From: Panaeolus papilionaceus
Taxonomy: Eukaryota > Basidiomycota > Agaricomycetes > Agaricales
Direction of reading: 5' to 3'
Assembly (NCBI GenBank): GCA_015501605.1
Contig: JADNRZ010000009.1
Span: 372,001 to 436,000 of the forward strand
DNA length: 64,000 nucleotides
The translations under genes were made by a program, and so were the position numbers. The notes below the pieces were generated by a model, which was not told the origin of the DNA, ran no database searches, and saw only the letters and a program-made list of their open reading frames with translations. Each line of letters starts with the position of its first letter. Within the stretch, counting starts at the first letter, position 1. Shown piece by piece: positions 41,911-54,340 of the stretch.

Positions 41911-42291
41911 GAAGGAAGAGAAAGTAGTCTGTGAATGGTTGGAGGCTTTATCATATCAATTAAATTTCGAAAGAGACGGGTCATTGTCATTTAAAGAGCG
42001 GCTGACAACATTTATGAGTGTAACTAGAAAGCGATACAAGGTCAATAGATGTGTCATAAAACGAATGTGAGAGTGCAAGGGGAATATTAAAGCGAGGAAT
42101 CCGAAAGCGTCATTGGCAAGACAAAGATATATAAAGTCCAGTGATAAAGAAGGGGATTCATGTAGGTTTTGCGCTGCAGGAAAAGATAATTAATGTGAGA
42201 AAATATAAAGATACCAAGTCCAGTCCATAAAGTTGCGTGATAGATGTGCGATATGATAACCCAAAGAGCAAAAGGAAGGATGATGCAGCGA
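41911..42291. other. Spacer between tetraspanin and LEA-like gene
   Basis: Tetraspanin promoter and 3' flank of the upstream minus-strand gene. No other gene. Confidence 0.5.
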
Positions 42292-43668
42292 TTATGCAGC
42301 ATTTAGAGGCAGTTCGACGGGGCAATCAGCATCTGCGATTTGTGCTGATGTTGAGCGAGTTGAGGGTAATCCCTGGATGTCCATATCAATAACAAGACGG
42401 AATTTAAGAGCTTTCGTAACGTATAAGTATCAATTTGAAGTGGATAGACAATAGACGTACGAGGTCTCGTGTTATCGGTAGAAAGAGCGCGGTTCCGACA
42501 TGCATTATACCAGTTGGTCCCTTTTGAAAAGCGCAAAATTAGTAAGCTGCTGTGACGAGTAAAAATAAAATAAACTTACAGGTCACATCACTCGAATTAT
42601 CTGCAACGTAGGTAAAGTTGAGGGGTAGCTGGATTCTAGGGAATGATTTTGCGGGTAGCGTGTGTTTTTGGTAGTCACCACTTCCCACCAATTTGTTAGT
42701 GTCCAAATCAAATACTGTAGCACGAAGATGTGTGAAAACAATAGGAAGGACATTGCTTGTTGTGTCGACTTGGAGAGAAGCAGCTCCAGCGAATGAGAAA
42801 TTGGCGGGAACGGAACGAGAGAAGATAGTTGGGATATCAGAATTGGGAACAGGGACGAGTGGAGTGCCTCCATTGAATGCAAATCGTGGTACTCTGGGGA
42901 TTGTAATGGCGAGAACAATGCCGACGCTATCAAGGTGTCAGATAAAATAAAATAAAAATATCGTAGGGCAGTTGTTCCAACTTACGCAACACAGAGACCA
43001 AACAAGAAGAAAACGAGAACCTTGCGGGTGAAATATTTACCACAAAGACCTCGCTGTCCACGATTCCATTCCTTCCAAAACTGTTTTCTGGCCTCCTTCT
43101 TACGCTCTCGTCTCCCAGACTTGGTCATATCACGCATTTCATCCTTAGCCCACTCTGGGCCAAGAGCTGGTACAGTCACCATTTCAACCTTGCCTTCTGG
43201 ATCAGCAGACTCCTCCTTGATCATTGGTGATGGAGGAGGTAGCTGACTGTAACTAAGAGTACCCAAAAAAGGTCACAAATAATTCGACAAGATTATACAC
43301 AAAACGTACCCAGCAGCATTTGTGGTATGATTGAGCAATGCAGAACTGTAACGAGGACCAGCATTGTTAAAATCCGCATAAACATCCCAAGCATCTCCAC
43401 CCATTGCAAGATCCTTTTCCTCGTCTCTACCCCCCTTTAGTGGCTCCTCCCTCGCTGAAGGGTGAAATGTACCACGATTGTAGCCTGCTGAGGGCCTCCC
43501 ACTAGCAAGGTGGTCCATAGAGGACCTTTCTGGTGTGAAGAAGGAAGAACCGTCGTCTCTGTGACCCGTTCTAAGCGGCGTTGTAACGTATTCGTTATTG
43601 AGAGCATCAACCGAAGGCTTTCTACCGCCATAGAAGGACGAGACTGTTGATTTCCGGTCAGCGTCCAT
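42292..43668 (-). CDS. Single-pass membrane protein with extracytoplasmic LEA-2-like domain
   Basis: Five minus-strand exons (43310-43668, 42986-43252, 42580-42926, 42461-42520, 42292-42410) give 383 residues. A polar N-terminal region of about 190 residues is followed by one membrane helix (VLVFFLFGLCVAVGIVLAI, spanning an intron). The outer part has a beta-rich pattern: FSFAGAASLQVDT, then FTHLRATVFDLDT, NFTYVADNSSDVT, NWYNACRNRALS and LKFRLVIDMDI. This resembles NDR1/HIN1- or LEA-2-type membrane proteins found widely in fungi, with unproven function. Two N-glycosylation sequons (NFS, NFT) fit a lumenal or outside position. All exon phases close. Confidence 0.75.
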
Positions 43669-44427
43669 GATTCAAAGAGGAGGATGGGTGATTGAGAAGG
43701 TTGGGAAGATGAAAACGTCCTGACGGTCACCAAATGTCCGTGTGCAGCCCTTTCTCGGCCACTGCTGATGGCCAGGAGCTCTCTCTTCCCACGACCAATA
43801 CACTCTGACACACATCCTGCTCGTGATCAACATCGACAAGAATAGCACAAGGGACTTGTCTAGAGACATCCGCAACGTCTTGTACACAGTTGAGACTGGG
43901 AAAGAAGGAAAGAGGTCGAAGATTTTAACGATGGGCTTAAGTATATATACACCCGCAGACCTGCATTCATACAGAGGTGTATATTATCCAAATTGATATT
44001 CATAACCCTATGAATGTTGGCAAGCTTGCCTCTTAAACAGCTCGACTGTAAAATATTAAATAACCTGTTTGGTGCAGTGCGTCGAGTTAATTATCTGTCA
44101 AGCTGGCATCTAAAGATAGCTGAACAGTAGGCCATTGGTCATCGTCTATTTTCAATCCCTATCGCTGCGGTCTAGACCACTCGTTACAGCACCTCTAGAA
44201 AACCACACCAACGTCCCTTTGCATTTCACTGACGAAACTCTCGATCCCGGCCCACCATCGACGCCTCAAGGTAAAAGCAATCACTTTTAATTAATTGACA
44301 TCCCATCTATAGATAAAGGTTACCGAAACAGAATGCCGCCCGTTACATCGAGGTGAATGAAAAGAAAAGAAAAGAGTTCAACGAGTTCCAAACAGAGAAT
44401 TGCGAGAGCACAATCAATATACAACCA
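43669..44427. other. Intergenic region, no gene seen
   Basis: Promoter of the LEA-like gene and 3' flank of the GGTase gene, both minus strand. A TATATATAC stretch lies near 43942-43950. No coding signal. Confidence 0.5.
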
Positions 44428-46172
44428 TTAAACGGGCTGAGGAACGTGCTTCCTGATCCAATCAACAGTCTCCACCCTCGCATTCAGAACAGGGTCCAAC
44501 GGCGAGAAGCTCGTCCAGGATTGGTGCACCTTGGGACTAACGCTTCCTTCTTCAAATGTAGGGGGATACATCGAGATGGCAGCTAGAGATAGGTAAGTGT
44601 GGTAGGGATCTAAACGACCGCCAGTGGTTAGGATCAGGAGACTGCCCAGATGCACAAACAGCTACTAACCTGCAGACTCGCCAGGAGCCTTGGCAATTCC
44701 ACCATACTTGAATTGACATCGTCCAAGAAACTGGGCCATAGAATAGGTGTCGACAAATTCTTCAGCACCAAGGATCTATTACCAGACGCGACATTAATTA
44801 GCGGGTCCTAAAAATGAAGTCAGGGTGCGATCCATACCTTCAGAGCAGCACCACACCAGAAGCAGTAGCACGCGTCTGCGTCCTTTCCAGTGCGTCCACA
44901 GAAGCCTCCTGTCCTCTCTTGTTTACTGACAAGCCAATGAATCGTTTCCTTCTTTTCGTCCTGTGTCAGAGTCTGAGCTCCACCAAGAGAAATGGATGCC
45001 AAAGCCAGAGATGCAATCGCGATGTACGTTGTTCCACCTTAGACATCGTCAGTATCGCCAATAGATCCCTACAACGCTGCGAACATACCCTGGGCCTCAC
45101 AGAACGGCGATTGTCCATATCCACCTTCATAGGTCTGTATCAAAGATCACGAAAAATAAATCCCCGATTTTACAAGAGGGGTTACCAATATACACACCCT
45201 GCAGGAGGCGACAAAACGGAGAGCCTTGGGTATATCGATCCCGGACCAGTCGTTCAGCATGTTGCTGATTGCAAAGGCACAGTAAAGAGTGCGGAGATCT
45301 GACTCGTTCCGCCCGGGAACGGTGGAGAAACTGAAAGGAAACAAAATTGACAGAGGGTCATCGTAAAAATAATGCAGACGCGTACCTGCCATCTGCGTTC
45401 TGCGAGCGGCGTAGAAACTCAACGATCCCCTGCCGATTTAACTGACTAAAGTCATCCCGAAGAATCGCCAATGAAAGCAGGGCCGTGTATGTCATGATAA
45501 TATGAGGAGCACCATATCCATTAGTTCGATCCTACACACATTAAGAAATGGAGCAATCATTAGCACCACCTTCGCAATGAACTGCAGCATGCAAACTCAC
45601 CACAACGATGTCATCCATCGCATTCTGACCCGTCATAAACGGACTCGGTCGGAATCCAGACCCACTGGGTTCATCTACAGCACAAGAAGCGGCATCGTCA
45701 AGCTCAATCACGCATAATATAAACAATCCAGTCGACTTACTCGTGAACTGCGCCCAAATCCATTCGTTCCACGCCCGACGATCGACATCCGGGATGTCCT
45801 GGATCATCCCGAGCAGGTCCAGGGACCCGATGCAATAAAACACCAGCGCCAATCTACCATTCAAAATAGCAAAAATAAAGTCAGATTTACAATCAAAATA
45901 CCCGCCTTACGCACGTCGCATCATAAATGACATGTGGTGGGGGGGAAACAAGAACAAGAACGAAAACATGCACTAACCGCTGTGCGTCCATGTCGGTCTG
46001 AGAGACCGGGAGCCCTGAAAATAGAGTCAAAAGCAACGATGGCAGGTGGTTAGTAAACTTTTGGCATGCATTTTAACGGCATTCCATTCCCAAAACAAAA
46101 CGTACCCGTAAGGCATCGTTTACAATGATTCGCGTGTCCGATTCGAGAAAGTAGCGGGGGTGATGCGTTCAT
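44428..46172 (-). CDS. CDC43: Protein geranylgeranyltransferase type I, beta subunit
   Basis: Ten minus-strand exons (46106-46172, 45978-46014, 45741-45853, 45601-45674, 45386-45531, 45198-45330, 45089-45134, 44838-45037, 44670-44775, 44428-44609) give 367 residues, the usual size. N-terminus MNASPPLLSRIGHANHCKRCLTG; prenyltransferase repeats include YGAPHIIMTYTALLSL, YEGGYGQSPFCEAQGG and GGFCGRTGKDADACYCFW, the last containing the zinc-ligand and diphosphate-binding D-x-C region (DADACYCFW). A His in the final segment (DPYHTYLSL) would be the third zinc ligand. The enzyme attaches geranylgeranyl to CaaL proteins such as Rho1, Rac and Cdc42, with the shared alpha subunit (not in the window). 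All phases close. Confidence 0.92.
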
Positions 46173-46867
46173 TGTGATGGGTGTCGATGAGAGAGAAATT
46201 TAACTGCACAAGTAAAAACAATGTTTCGCGAGCTGAATGAACCTGGAAAGGGGGCCTATGGCGATGCAGGTGTCAAAGGCGAGATATTGTCAACTAAGTT
46301 TTTGCAGACGCGTTTATATAGCCTGGCATCATGGGTTCGACTTCACATCTAAATGAATCTGTCGAGGGGGAGTGGTGTGTCTGAAAGCAACAGGTCCCAG
46401 TTGAGCGTTGAGCGATCATCAGCCCCAAAACCCCATGCCAACCCGGTACTCAGGCTCTCGGATTTCGCGGAGTTCGAAGTTATTCAACTGACATGCTCAA
46501 AATACATACACCGTTTCTCTGTAACAACTAACCTTTTTAATGTGCGCCGAATCGACCCCTTCATATTCCGGAAGCGACCAAGGGTAAGCCATGCAGTCAA
46601 AGGGATCTGTAGAGAATAATTTCACACATCCTGCAAATGACTAGCCTCACAAAATCCTCACAGACACAACGAGACGGATAAAATCATGGATATGGTTAAA
46701 TGAACGCTGATGAAGCCGAGTTAAGTACAGTAGTACACAGTTTGCCTGAGCGTCTGCAAGTTAAGGAGAGGGCAAAAGAAGGAGAGAGAACAAGGGAGTG
46801 CACAAATAATCAGGGAGGGGTGGACTGAAAAGAATACTGGGAAGAGAAATGCAAAATACAAGAGAGT
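46173..46867. other. Intergenic region upstream of CDC43
   Basis: CDC43 promoter and 3' flank of NOT2. An 88-codon plus-strand frame at 46353-46619 looks random. Confidence 0.5.
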
Positions 46868-49306
46868 TCACAGCCCTGCTATACCCATCTGGAAAGATGC
46901 TCTGCTAGGAAGCTGAGGCTGAGGCTGGCCACCGATTTGAGGCTGTTGAGGTGATTGCACTGTTTGAGATTGACCAGCAGCTGCAATGGCGGCAGACAGG
47001 TTTGGATGGTTACCAAACGCTGGTGTCGACTTCTCTTCAAGATCGGAATAGAGAACGGTCATCTCTTTCCTTTCCTTAGTCCAGTTGTCTGGATCCCAGT
47101 AGGTATATTGGCCTTGTTCCCCTAGGCCTCCTTGCACTTTCTGAGACGGCGTTGTACCACTTTCCTTGGTAATCCACAAACGGAGCTCTTTGTGGTATCT
47201 CCAGTTACGGTTCCACCTGCAATGAAATCAGTATCAAAGCATGTAAAGTTAACTACGTCAAAAAGTAACTCACAGTTCCTGGGCGGCCACTTCTTGGAGG
47301 GCGTCCCTCGGACTTGAGTAGAACATGAAGAACAAGGTTTCATCGCTGAACATGATGGCCTTTGTTGGACCAGGGGCAGGCGCTTGTACACTGAGATAAC
47401 AAGCGGGAAGGTGGAATTCGGGTTCCACTGAACGAGCTGCAGACTGATCCGCCCATGGTGTAATGAAGCTTGAATACAGATTCCTACACAATATCATATC
47501 AACATCAAACCAACTGATGCATCGAAAAAGAGAAACTAGGCAACACACCCTGAGAATCCCATATCCAGCCCCATGGTGCTCAGATCTGTTCCTATGCTCG
47601 TCAAACCGTGGTCCGCATCAGAGTTTGCGTTTCGCATCATCGCGAGCAGAGACAGCAGCCCCCATCGATCAGCCGCACTGATTAGCACCTGTTGAGCTGG
47701 CGTCTGTGGGTGCTGCAGATGTGATGTCGCAGGCTGTGGTAGACCAGGTGGGTTGGCGGTGTTGGTCGTCGTAGGTATAGGATTCGAACTACCATTGGGG
47801 TTTGATATGCTGGGATTCGCTAGTGATTCGCCTGTATTAAGTCCATTTGATGAGAATGGTAGTGGTCCAACATTGGGAGGAGCTGTGGGATTTGCTATCG
47901 CACCAGATGTATGCCCAGATTGATTTTGGAATGGTCCTATTGTACGTGTCACAGATGAGTGGAAATGAAAAAGTATAATCAGAGATCCTGAACAACAGAT
48001 TCAGATGTATTATCACAGTACCATTTGGCTGGAAAAATTGACGAGCGATTCAATGACTTCACTAAATGCGACAAATGACGGAGAGCTTACCCCATTAGCA
48101 CCGGCAGGCTGCTGGCCTTGAGAACTAGGATTGACATTGGGTGAGTTCCACGCCGCTGCAGCTGCGTGGTTCGCCTGGTTCAGCTTCAATGGAAAATTAT
48201 TCTGTCACGATAGAAGTTCAGTTTCTTTGTTCATTCTGTCATGCTTGTACCAAAACAAAATACGGCCATCGAGCGCGAAGCGTATACGTCGTCGTAAAAG
48301 GGGGAAGTCAATGGATGCAATAAAGGAACCTACTCGTTGCTGCTGCTGTTGTTTCTCCGCATCTGACTGCCCCTGCTGGAACCCAGGGTGAATGTTGCGA
48401 GCAGGCGTAGGACCCAGATTTAACATGCCGGGGGGACCTGCCATTAGGTTTTGACGAAGCTGGCTTTGTTCTGATGACTGGAATCCATTAAGACCGGGAG
48501 GATGAGATAAACTATCCGGTGTCGTCAATTGCGCATGCGTAGGATCCCTCCCTTGTCCGGGTGTATGCGACTGACCACCCAACGCCGGAAAATCGTCTGG
48601 CGTAAAATCGCGTGTCTGATTCGTAGCAGAACTTCCTATCGCTCCTGAACCCCCTGAACCACCCAATAGCACTCCAGTTCCAGCCTGACTTGCATAACTC
48701 GTCGCTGTTGCACCGTTGGTTCCATTGTTGCTGCTTGAAGGGTTCGTGCTTGGTGTTGTGGGACCAAGCGCTGGGAAGTCGTTTGGATCCAGTCCGACTT
48801 CACTCGTGGAAGGTGTTTGTGTCGCATTTCCTAAACTTGATGTTGGTGCGAGTAGAGATGCCATTGAACTTGCCGCTCCATTTGTTTGCTGCTGGTGTTG
48901 TTGATGTTGCTGCTGTGAAGGGAGTGACTGCTGTAGGACACCTGACGGCTGATGCTGTCCTAGCGCTCCTCCGAAAGCAAAGCTGCTCTGTCCGCGCGGC
49001 TGGTTGAAATTATTGGTTGGCTGAGGTCCTAAAGATTGAACTTGAGATTGCTGGGCGGCTGTTCGATGACTATTAGGCTGCAGATTAGGAACGTAACCAG
49101 CATTTGCTTGGAGTACTGTGCGTGGAGGTATTCCATAATTTGGATATGTCGGACGGAATTGTGAAGCAATTCCTGGATTTGCCGTAAGATTTGGTGGTCT
49201 CTGCTGTGGTTGACCTATAAAAATCGAATAAAAAGGAATAAAATTGGGAACAATAAAAGCAAGTCGAACAAGACTCTCAAGTATGATACTTACCTGGTCG
49301 ATTCAT
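46868..49306 (-). CDS. NOT2: CCR4-NOT complex subunit NOT2 (CDC36)
   Basis: Seven minus-strand exons (49294-49306, 48334-49214, 48091-48183, 48022-48028, 47549-47936, 47274-47483, 46868-47216) give 646 residues. The first coding exon is only 13 nt (MNRP plus one base). The N-terminal two thirds are Gln/Asn/Pro/Ser-rich with two DFPALG motifs (DPNDFPALG, PDDFPALGG), typical of NOT2. The C-terminal NOT2/3/5 box holds GLDMGFSGNLYSSF, TLFFMFYSSPRD, AAQELWNRNWRYHKELRLW and YTYWDPDNW. A 7-nt exon (48022-48028) encoding part of NGPNGP is needed; joining its neighbours directly gives a stop after about a dozen codons. NOT2 holds the complex together with NOT1 and NOT3/5 in mRNA deadenylation and transcription control. 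Confidence 0.92.
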
Positions 49307-49747
49307 AGCTTGACACGAATATAAAAATTGGATTTAAAAGATCTATAGAGCGTTATAAACAAGTTTTATAAAATTTTAACGAGATTATAAACTGATTTAC
49401 CTGTTGTTCTTATTGAAAAAAGGGGAGACTGTGGTTGTTGTAATTCACAGTTAATTGGTCGATGTGTATTGCCAATGCGAGAGTCCCTTTGTTTGACCTT
49501 TGTTTGGCTGGACACAGATCGATTACATAACTTGTCTCCCTCTCAGGAGTCTCTCAACGGATCACACGACGAAACTCTTTTTTATCCAGTCTTTTTTCTT
49601 ATTTTTATTATAACCTAATAACATAATAATACAATCTATAGAGATATTCATTTTATATGCAATCATTGTGGTGGTATATCACTTTTTTCTTTCATTGGTG
49701 AAGGTTGCGGCGATAGGTCTTTTGTATCTTTCACTGGCAATTTTAAT
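49307..49747. other. AT-rich spacer upstream of NOT2
   Basis: NOT2 5' region and 3' flank of the DUF6534 gene. Strongly AT-rich at 49590-49680 (ATAATAATACAA-like). No gene seen. Confidence 0.5.
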
Positions 49748-51620
49748 TTATTTGTCAATCCGATCGCAGGCAGAAAGAACGCGCGGCTTACCTGTGTGCA
49801 CACCAATAGCCTCGAGCTGATCTTTTATTGTCCGCGTCCCCATTGCAGCATTTTCCTCCAATCTATCCCTTAGTCTTCTTCGTGCATTCAAACTGCTCAC
49901 AACGTCGTCAACGGCGTCTTGCATTTTGAATCGCAGGAAGCACACACCTTGAAAGCAACGCATTGAAATATGCTATCATTAGACTCAGTAAGATCGAATA
50001 CTTCAGCCCAAAAAATCTCTCAAACCTCTTCCGAGCACAAAGCAGACAGCATAGCTGACAAAAGTCTGTGGTATCGCGAGAGCCGTAAAGAGGCCAATGC
50101 AAGCGATCGAACTATGTCCGATCCATTAATCAAAGTGCATGGGATTTTCACCATCGCCACATACCTGCTAAGAGCCCCACTATGTACGGTGACCGTGATG
50201 ATACGATTGATCAACCCATTCGAGCTTTGGGTTGGGATATCAGGAGGCTGGACACAGAAGAACGTCAAAATGTGAAACATACATCGTATTACCCGTCTTG
50301 ATGATATGCAGATAATAACACAGACATCCAGCGATGACCACATCAGCTAGAGCGGTGAATCCAAAAGACCATAAAGGGATTGTCTAAACAGGATGCGTTG
50401 AAAAGGGAGGAACAATCCAGTGCATAGGTTCATTTTTACCTTCCGAGCATAGTTTATATTGTTGAATGTCCCGAGCCTGAAAATATTATCTAGATCAACA
50501 AGTTGTGCAAATGCGGTGGTATAGACCGTACAGAACGACCGTGACAGCTGCAAATAGTCAGTCTATGCGTTTATACGAAGATCAAAGAGAACCCACCACA
50601 TCCACAGACTAAAATACCCAGAGACGTCTATTAAAGCCGGTTTCACTGATGACAAAAAATCTAGACGTACTCAACTGTCCCAGAGACAACAGCATCTGGG
50701 CATATCGGTCAGTTCAGTCGATCATCTCCCAGTACTTTGAATTCTCACAATAAAAGCAGCCAACGGTTTGTTCCGCTTGCTCACTGTTTAAACGTTTCAG
50801 AATTCCATGTTAAGAAATCGCGGAGAGCAACATGGCGCACGGATGTATATCCTCCATGTAAACATGCTGCGGATTCGCTTGATTAGACTCCATCTCTCGT
50901 CCACTCGGTGTACTCCAAAAACTCACAGATGAATGATACTCGAGAGGGTAGCCTTTGGGAAAAGATTATTGAGCAAATGTTTCACAGGGTGTGTGATGAG
51001 AAAGAAATGCATACGTTGAACGATGCCTGAAGCTGATAGAACAAAATGCGAGCCATCAGTAGCGGAACTATTTAGCAATGCAGACAACGCACAGGTAGAC
51101 TCCTACACCATTTGTTATATCAAACATACGTTTAGCAGTCTAAAGATAGAACGTACCAGGGCGCGGAAGTGACAATCCCATTAGGAACATATCTCTGTTG
51201 TAAGGCGTAATGCTGGACAGTATGGACACTGAGGCATGTATTCAGCGTTTCCAGTGTCCTACAGAGCGACGCGTCAACAACCCCTTCTCTCTAAATGGTA
51301 CCATACAGAACTCACCAAGCAAACGCAACCTAATGACCAACTTATCTAATCAACAAATCGTGCCCCATAAGTTAACGTCCTTAACGCACCGCAGCCTTCA
51401 CGATCAACATGTCAGACCGAAACCGTCGAAAATATTGAAGAGTCTGCAGACATGTGATCCCATAGACGCTGATCCAGACAACCCTCGTCAGTTTGAGATG
51501 TCAGAAAAAGGGGATAATGTCAACAAACACGCAAGATACAGCCAAACCCACTAAGAGAACTCCAACCGTGCCATGCGGAACTTCAACGAGAGAGAGACCG
51601 AGGGTGGGTGATGATGCCAT
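49748..51620 (-). CDS. DUF6534-family seven-helix membrane protein with many tiny exons
   Basis: Minus-strand exons: 51529-51620, 51390-51468, 51316-51329, 51157-51258, 51093-51102, 51015-51032, 50927-50952, 50841-50866, 50749-50783, one starting at 50695, a short one within 50548-50670 (edges unresolved), then 50440-50547, 50283-50383, 50165-50224, 50026-50111, 49948-49972 and 49748-49895; about 319 residues. Landmarks follow the agaricomycete DUF6534 pattern: VVYGITCLQTLQYFRRF, VKAAVAFAWTLETLNTC, APWSLPLQASF, MFTWRIYILSKRN, ALADVVIAGCLCYYL, NGLINRIITVTVHSGAL, ALAIPQTFV and YFNALLSSLNARRRLR. Exons of 10, 14, 18, 25, 26 and 26 nt are required for this order. Such proteins are very numerous in mushroom-forming fungi and look receptor-like, but have no proven role. 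Confidence 0.82.
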
Positions 51621-52597
51621 ACTTCAACACAAGTCTTTTACTCTTCAAGCGCCCAGATACAGGCAGAACGAACGCTTTAGAGCAAGCGACACTGTATCTG
51701 CAAGGTATGAATAGGTATGTATGATGACTGTGAAGAAGGAAGTGAATGTGGGTAAAGAATTCGCTTTGCCTTGAGGGGTTTTCGGCCCAATGCATTTCAC
51801 CGCCGTTCAGCCAGATCCGAGAAAGGCAAGAAATAAGGTCCTTGGCTATGGGAAAGTGACCCTCATCAGGGTCGGCACAATCGTGCATGCCGCAGGGGAT
51901 TCAAAGTGGTCTATTCATTCATTGAATGGGTTGATGATGCAAGCTTGAGTTGGGAGGTTACGATGACGAGACGAGGCGGCCGACGTGGTTGATTGAGCTG
52001 AGGATGATGAAATAAGGCCTGTTCTTCCAGAAGATTATCCGAAGAGGGAAGGAATTTTTCCGTGCGTCGTCTTACCCCACTTCCCCACTCCCAGGGCCCA
52101 AGGGTATGCACAACCTGGAAAGGGCTTTACTTCACAGATGCGTTCACATTTACTGCTGCAAAATATACCAAGGAATGCAGACAATGATGAATACCGGTGT
52201 GTTGGCAACGATGAAAGACCAAGAAAATTAAATTTAATGGAGCAATTCAACAATTGTAGAAACCTTGGAAAAACCTTGCCGTCAGCGGAGAATTTTATGA
52301 ATAGGCTAGAAGAATAATAGACTTACGAGAACTATGTAAAATTATTTTCCTCTGCCAATGTAAATATTACGATGATCCAAGAACAATACTCCACATCTTT
52401 ATGTATAGACTTTGCCACAGTGACACAGGAGGCTCACAGGATGGTGACAGGACGAGACAGCAACAAAACTAGGAACAGGCCAGTCAGGAGCCAATTTATT
52501 TGTAAGACCCTCTCCAGCCAAACATTATGCAACCTGTCTCTCACCAAATCGGGGTGACTCAAATCCGTCGAGTTACCTGAACAGCCAGAACAAATCA
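51621..52597. other. Divergent intergenic region
   Basis: About 1 kb between the DUF6534 gene (minus) and RPC9 (plus). No gene seen; it holds both promoters. Confidence 0.5.
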
Positions 52598-53499
52598 ATG
52601 GAGGTTCGTCTCTTACCACCATGAAAACTTAAATAACCACCAATAAATCCTCTTTTATCCTCTTTTATTCCATATTCTAGGTTGTGAATCCTCGAGCAGC
52701 GCTCTTATCCAACTATGAAGTCCTGACGCTATTAAAGGAGCTCGAAGCAGACCATCTATCACGGAGCAAAGCAGCGCTTAAAGGTAAAAAAGAGGAAGGA
52801 GCGACAGCGAATGGAATAAGCATAGCGCCGCCTTCGAATAACCCTCCACCACCCAACACACCCAACCTCGAACCTAGCGAAAACCTGCGCACGATAGAGG
52901 TCGAAGTATGCTCGTTCATATCAACATGAAAATTCACTGGTTATTGATCATACTTCATTTTATTTGACATTCTGATAGGCTATAGCTTACCTCTCGTCAG
53001 ACTACCTACCCATCTGCAAACAAACAGAAAAAGGAATCTCAAAACTCGTCAAAGACTTAGCTCCATACAGCCTAACAAAAGCCGAAAAATTGCAAATTGT
53101 CAATTTGGCGCCTACGCTTCCCGTCGAGCTATATGTCGTACGTTGAAGTCTTTCATTCACACTTGACACCGAACGTTTTTTTCATCATCATCGTCCACGA
53201 CCCAATTCGCTCATCCCTACATCTAATTTTCCCAGATCGTCGAAGAGCTGGAAGACAGATTCCAAAACGACATTGACGACATCCTCCACATAGTTGAGTC
53301 GTCGCTATCAACAAGGGCAGGCAACCCTGTGGCCCCCGCTCCTCATATCAACGGCACTGGTGCAGGATCAGTCGCGGCAACTACATCAGTAACCGTAATG
53401 GAGGAAACATGGGACGAAGACGGTCTATACGAGGATGAATATGATGATACAGGTGCAGGCGCAGGTATCGAAGGAGAACTAGAAATGGATGATGATTGA
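52598..53499 (+). CDS. RPC9: RNA polymerase III subunit RPC9 (Rpc17/CGRP-RCP family)
   Basis: Four exons (52598-52603, 52681-52905, 52979-53137, 53236-53499) give 217 residues. The first coding exon is only ATGGAG; joined to the next it gives MEVVNPRAALLSNYEVLTLL, the family's typical start, so the 6-nt exon is well supported. The HRDC-like helical core follows: AIAYLSSDYLP, VKDLAPYSLTKAEKLQIVN, LPVELYVIVEELEDRF. The C-terminus is acidic (YEDEYDDTG...MDDD). RPC9 pairs with RPC8 (Rpc25) to form the stalk of RNA polymerase III and helps recruit TFIIIB for tRNA and 5S transcription. Convergent with the 952-aa gene. Confidence 0.92.
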
Positions 53500-54340
53500 A
53501 ACCAAACCACCATGCGTGAACGCTACCTGCTCTGGGGATTCATGAGATAAACCGCTGGTGCAGGGCACATCAAGACCCTTCGAGTACACAAATATCACAC
53601 GATATGAAAGTAATGACGGTTGGTTGACACATATTATTTAGATTCGTCTGTAACACAGACTCTACGGAGGGTAAGGTACTAGCAGTCGCATTGAATCAGG
53701 TATCATGGCTGCGGGTCAAGAACCAGGGAAGATGTGGGTACATTCGGGTATGTACATATGAAGGGGGCGGAATGAAGAAAATTGTTCAGGCAAGGCCAGC
53801 GTAGCTTGTACAGAGAAAAAAATCACAAGTAAACAACCAATATGAAGAGGTGAACAAATTGAAAATGACACAATTTTTGGGACGGGTTAAGTAAAACAGA
53901 AGGGTTAAATAAAAGAAAGACTGGGGTGGGATGATTTACGCATTGGGATTGGTTTCGAAGCTTGGTAAAGACTGTGGTTCGCTGGGAGTTCCAGCAGAAT
54001 TTGATTTGGGTGAGTGGCAAGATGGTGATGGTAGTGAAATGAATGAGGACTGATGGTAGAGGTGAAGAATGGTAGAATGAATATGGGCGGAATAGAGGAA
54101 TGAAAGTGGGGTAGGGGATGATTGAGAATGGGCAAGAATGAACAAATGTTAACAGGCAATAAGAAACTATCGAGTCCGGTGAAGGCAAGGTCATGTACAT
54201 CAAAACCAAGATTAGGTCGCAGGCAGGGGAACCAGAGAAACGGCAAATTAACACATAAACAAGGATCATGGCAGAGGTCGTGACAAAAACAGCATGCAGA
54301 AACGCACGAACAGAACGCTCCCAAACCAGAGTTCGTTCCG
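53500..54340. other. Convergent intergenic region
   Basis: 840 bases between the 3' ends of RPC9 and the Ser-rich membrane protein gene. Purine-rich on the plus strand around 54000-54150, which leaves long but low-complexity antisense frames. I see no gene. Confidence 0.5.

Noticed and set aside
50283..50383. Apparent frameshift in the DUF6534 gene
   Set aside because: The problem disappears when the donor GTATGT at 50282 and the acceptor at 50225 are used, giving KTGNTISNGLINR in frame.
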